Shown: piece by piece, positions 5,058-7,099 of the stretch
Numbering within the stretch: position 1 is the first letter of the stretch
How the letters are laid out: the number at the start of each line of letters is the position of its first letter
Source of the DNA: Planctomycetota bacterium
Lineage (GTDB): Bacteria > Planctomycetota > UBA8108 > UBA1146 > JAJFFE01
Reading direction: 5' to 3'
DNA: 7,099 nt
NCBI GenBank assembly: GCA_020425835.1
Contig: JAGQRC010000179.1
Coordinates: forward strand, 1-7,099
The notes under the pieces: model-generated
Database searches by the model: none
What the model saw: the letters and a program-made list of their open reading frames with translations, nothing else
What the model was told of the DNA's origin: nothing
Position numbers and translations under genes: made by a program

Positions 5058-7099
5058 ATGCTTTCGTCCTGCAAGTCCATCGGTCGATTCGTCGCTGTTG
5101 CGCTCTCCGTGACCCTCCTCTCCGTGATGTCCGGTTGTGGAGGGGGCGGCGGAGGTGGCGGTGGCGGTACCGTCGATACGGGTACCGCGCTGTCCGGCAA
5201 CGTGAACGTACCGACGTCCGTCTCCCCGATCCCCGCGCCGGGTCAACCGGCCCTCGCCGTCTCTCCACCAGCGGTGGTCGGGGGTGCGGTCGTGGAGTTC
5301 CTCGATGAGGACGGCGATCTCGTCGAGACGACCACGACCGATGCCGACGGCAACTACACGGTCAAGCTCGACGACGGGACCTACCAGGTCGGCGTGCAGA
5401 TCGGATCGACGACGTTCTTCACTCCGTTGCGATCGGTGATCATCGTTCGTGGCAGCTCGATCGATGGCACCACGAGCGTCAATGGTGTGCCGACCCTGAA
5501 CTTCGAGCTCCCTCCGGCGAGCACGTCGATCGCGGGCACGGTGACGCAGAGCTCCACCGCGGTCCCGAACGTCCGCGTGCAGTTCGTCGACTCCGAGACC
5601 AACCTCGTTCGCTTCCAGACCGTCACCGACGGTTCGGGCGCGTTCGCGTTGACCACTCTTCCCGAGGGGAACTTCGTCGTTCGCCTCGAGTCGACCTCGG
5701 TCCCATCCGGTTTCGCGGCTCCGTCCCCGATCCCGCTGTCGGTCACCGCGTCCGGCGCCGATCCGACATCGCTCGCTTTCGCGTTGGCGACCGCCGTCGC
5801 GACCACTGGATCGGTCGACTCGACGGGCGGCGCCGCGCCGCTCGCCGGCGTGTCGCCGTCCGGTGAGCTCCAGCCGGCGTTCGTTCCGGAGGCCCCCCTC
5901 GAAGTGCCAGCGGGCGCCGAGATCGTCGTCACCGAGGTCGGCTACGGCGAGGTGGCCCGAGTGACCGTCGACACCGATGGGTCCTACCAGTTGAACCTGC
6001 GCGATGGCTCCTACCTGCTGACCTTCGAAGGGCTCGGCGCGGGGGTCGTCGCACCATCGGCGGTTCGAATCACCGTCAAGGACGGGTTGATCTACACCGA
6101 GTCGTCGGACACGGCGCTCGATCCGAGTTCGGGAACACTCGACGCCACGGCCCACGGCGTGACCGCGACGCTGACCGGAAGCGTCACGCTCGAGAGCACC
6201 GCCGTGGTCACCAAGGTGGTGGCGATCGACCCGGCGACCGGCGGCGAGCTGACGTCCGTGAAGACCGGCAGTGATGGCAGCTACAGTCTGCCGCTGGCCG
6301 ACGGCTCCTACGACATCGTGGTGCGCACCACGCTCCTTCCGGCGGGGGTCGTGCCCCCTGCGCCGATCCGCGTCGCCGTCGAGTCGGTGGCCAGTCCGTC
6401 GACCCCGATCAAGGAAAACCAGGGCACCGCCAACGACGGCGTCGTGAACTTCGTGCTCGCCACCGCGAGAGCGACGTTGACCGGAACGGTCGGGGACTCG
6501 AGCTCGAACCCGCTCAAGGACGTCCGACTCGTCGCCCGCAAGGGTGAGAAGGTCGTCGCCCGCGCAGTGACCGGCTCCGACGGCGGATACTCGCTCGCCG
6601 TTCCGCTCGGCACGATCGACATCGCGATCCGGCCGGAGAGCCTGCCCGCGGGCTTCCTCCGACCTGACCCCTCTCGTGTCGAGGTCGCGGTCGGCGGCAG
6701 CGGTGTGGAGATCACCAACTCGACGGGAACCATCACGAGCCTGAGCTTCTCGCTCGAGCAACGCGCGCCCAATGTCACCGGAACGGTCGGCTTCGACTTC
6801 GACGGCAGCTCGACGGTCGACGGCGATGAAGGGGTCGGCTGCACCATCCTTATCCGCAAGGCGGAGTCGAAAGAGGTTCTGTTCTCCGTCCCGACCGATC
6901 CGACCGACGGCTCGTACGAGCTCGTCCTTCCGAACGGTGCCTACAAGATCTCGATCGATCCGCAGTCGATCCCCCCGGGAACGACCGCTCCTTCGGCCCG
7001 ACGTGCCTCGGTCACCTCGTCCAGTGTCACCCTCGGTGACGGAACGACCGGCGCGTCGGTCACCGTCGACTTCACCTTGGCCCCGCGCGTCTCGACGCT
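5058..7099 (+). CDS. Lipoprotein with six transthyretin-like repeats (C-terminus beyond window)
   Basis: The frame is open from the ATG to the right edge: 680 whole codons plus two bases. The N-terminus is a lipoprotein signal peptide: charged start (K6, R10), hydrophobic stretch 11-22 and lipobox M24-S-G-C27, followed by ten glycines (28-37) as a flexible tether. From about residue 44 there are six units of about 90-120 residues with a carboxypeptidase-regulatory/transthyretin-like core: GTV-type first strand, then T/S-D-x-(D)G-x-Y, L-x-(L/P)-x-G-x-Y and a hydrophobic strand (cores near 94-113, 190-210, 306-323, 405-422, 507-524, 616-633). Each core is followed by a proline signature such as LPAGVVPPAP. 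The sixth unit has an inserted EF-hand-like loop at 580-591. The protein should be lipid-anchored and extend outward as a rod of beta domains; no enzyme motif is seen. It resembles surface stalks or adhesins, but the partner is unknown. Gap to the previous gene is 275 bases. Confidence 0.93.
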   Translation, partial: MLSSCKSIGRFVAVALSVTLLSVMSGCGGGGGGGGGGTVDTGTALSGNVNVPTSVSPIPAPGQPALAVSPPAVVGGAVVEFLDEDGDLVETTTTDADGNYTVKLDDGTYQVGVQIGSTTFFTPLRSVIIVRGSSIDGTTSVNGVPTLNFELPPASTSIAGTVTQSSTAVPNVRVQFVDSETNLVRFQTVTDGSGAFALTTLPEGNFVVRLESTSVPSGFAAPSPIPLSVTASGADPTSLAFALATAVATTGSVDSTGGAAPLAGVSPSGELQPAFVPEAPLEVPAGAEIVVTEVGYGEVARVTVDTDGSYQLNLRDGSYLLTFEGLGAGVVAPSAVRITVKDGLIYTESSDTALDPSSGTLDATAHGVTATLTGSVTLESTAVVTKVVAIDPATGGELTSVKTGSDGSYSLPLADGSYDIVVRTTLLPAGVVPPAPIRVAVESVASPSTPIKENQGTANDGVVNFVLATARATLTGTVGDSSSNPLKDVRLVARKGEKVVARAVTGSDGGYSLAVPLGTIDIAIRPESLPAGFLRPDPSRVEVAVGGSGVEITNSTGTITSLSFSLEQRAPNVTGTVGFDFDGSSTVDGDEGVGCTILIRKAESKEVLFSVPTDPTDGSYELVLPNGAYKISIDPQSIPPGTTAPSARRASVTSSSVTLGDGTTGASVTVDFTLAPRVST
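5187..7082 (+). repeat. Six tandem transthyretin-like domain repeats within the lipoprotein gene
   Basis: Approximate units by residue: 44-153, 157-247, 248-367, 368-471, 472-569 and 571-675. They align by the DG-x-Y turn, the G-x-Y/G-x-I strand start and the proline signature, and most end in a (F/L)xF(x)L(A/E)-type strand (LNFEL, LAFAL, VNFVL, LSFSL, VDFTL). Units differ in length mainly in the loop between the proline signature and the last strand. Protein similarity is clear but DNA identity is low, so the duplications are old. Because the window ends in the frame, the true number of units may be higher. Confidence 0.8.

Noticed and set aside
5139..5168. Poly-glycine tract as a phase-variable repeat
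   Set aside because: The ten glycine codons are mixed (GGA, GGG, GGC, GGT), so there is no long homopolymer or regular unit for slippage; it is better read as a tether after the lipid-modified cysteine.
6336..6653. LPAG motifs in the lipoprotein as sortase signals
   Set aside because: They recur inside repeats, lack the threonine-glycine end of LPxTG and have no following membrane segment or charged tail.
4848..6859. Minus-strand open frames at 4848-6761, 5381-5932 and 6308-6859
   Set aside because: They are antisense to the lipoprotein gene, whose lipobox, ribosome-binding site and six repeats are decisive; repetitive translation simply mirrors the repeats.

Overview
The window is GC-rich and reads like a member of the Planctomycetota. 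The best clue is the 400-residue protein at 3580-4782, whose paired dockerin-type calcium loops sit in the PPCLDAGD...PFPDCGTDP context I know from planctomycete surface proteins. A poly-glycine tether after a lipobox cysteine and large carboxypeptidase-regulatory-type repeat proteins fit the same group. The assignment is by recognition, not by a search.

Layout. On the minus strand, 2632 down to the left edge is one uninterrupted reading frame for a large membrane-anchored, beta-rich protein; its C-terminus lies outside the window. A 337-base divergent region (2633-2969) separates it from three plus-strand genes: a very small HAD-fold protein (2970-3350, GTG start behind a perfect AGGAGG), a secreted dockerin-kelch propeller protein (3580-4782), and a lipoprotein made of at least six transthyretin-like repeats that runs off the right edge (5058-7099). 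No RNA gene, mobile element, CRISPR array or origin was seen. The many other long open frames are antisense or frame shadows typical of GC-rich DNA.

How the genes relate. Three of the four products are predicted to act outside the cytoplasm: one anchored by an N-terminal helix, one secreted, one lipid-anchored. All are built from repeated beta domains of the kind used for adhesion, scaffolding or surface layers. No catalytic domain is visible in any of them; the HAD protein is the only likely enzyme.

The least expected signal is in the gaps. The leaders of the three plus-strand genes share split sequence boxes, GGAACCTC(G) followed by (CGA)GATCCCG(G), about 100-145 bases before each start, and each leader then folds into one or more hairpins before the ribosome-binding region. 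The leaders of the last two genes also share CGGAGAGT and a CCCTTC...ATCG..AAC stretch in the same order. This suggests a common, duplicated regulatory leader, possibly read by an ECF-type sigma factor given the GGAACC core.
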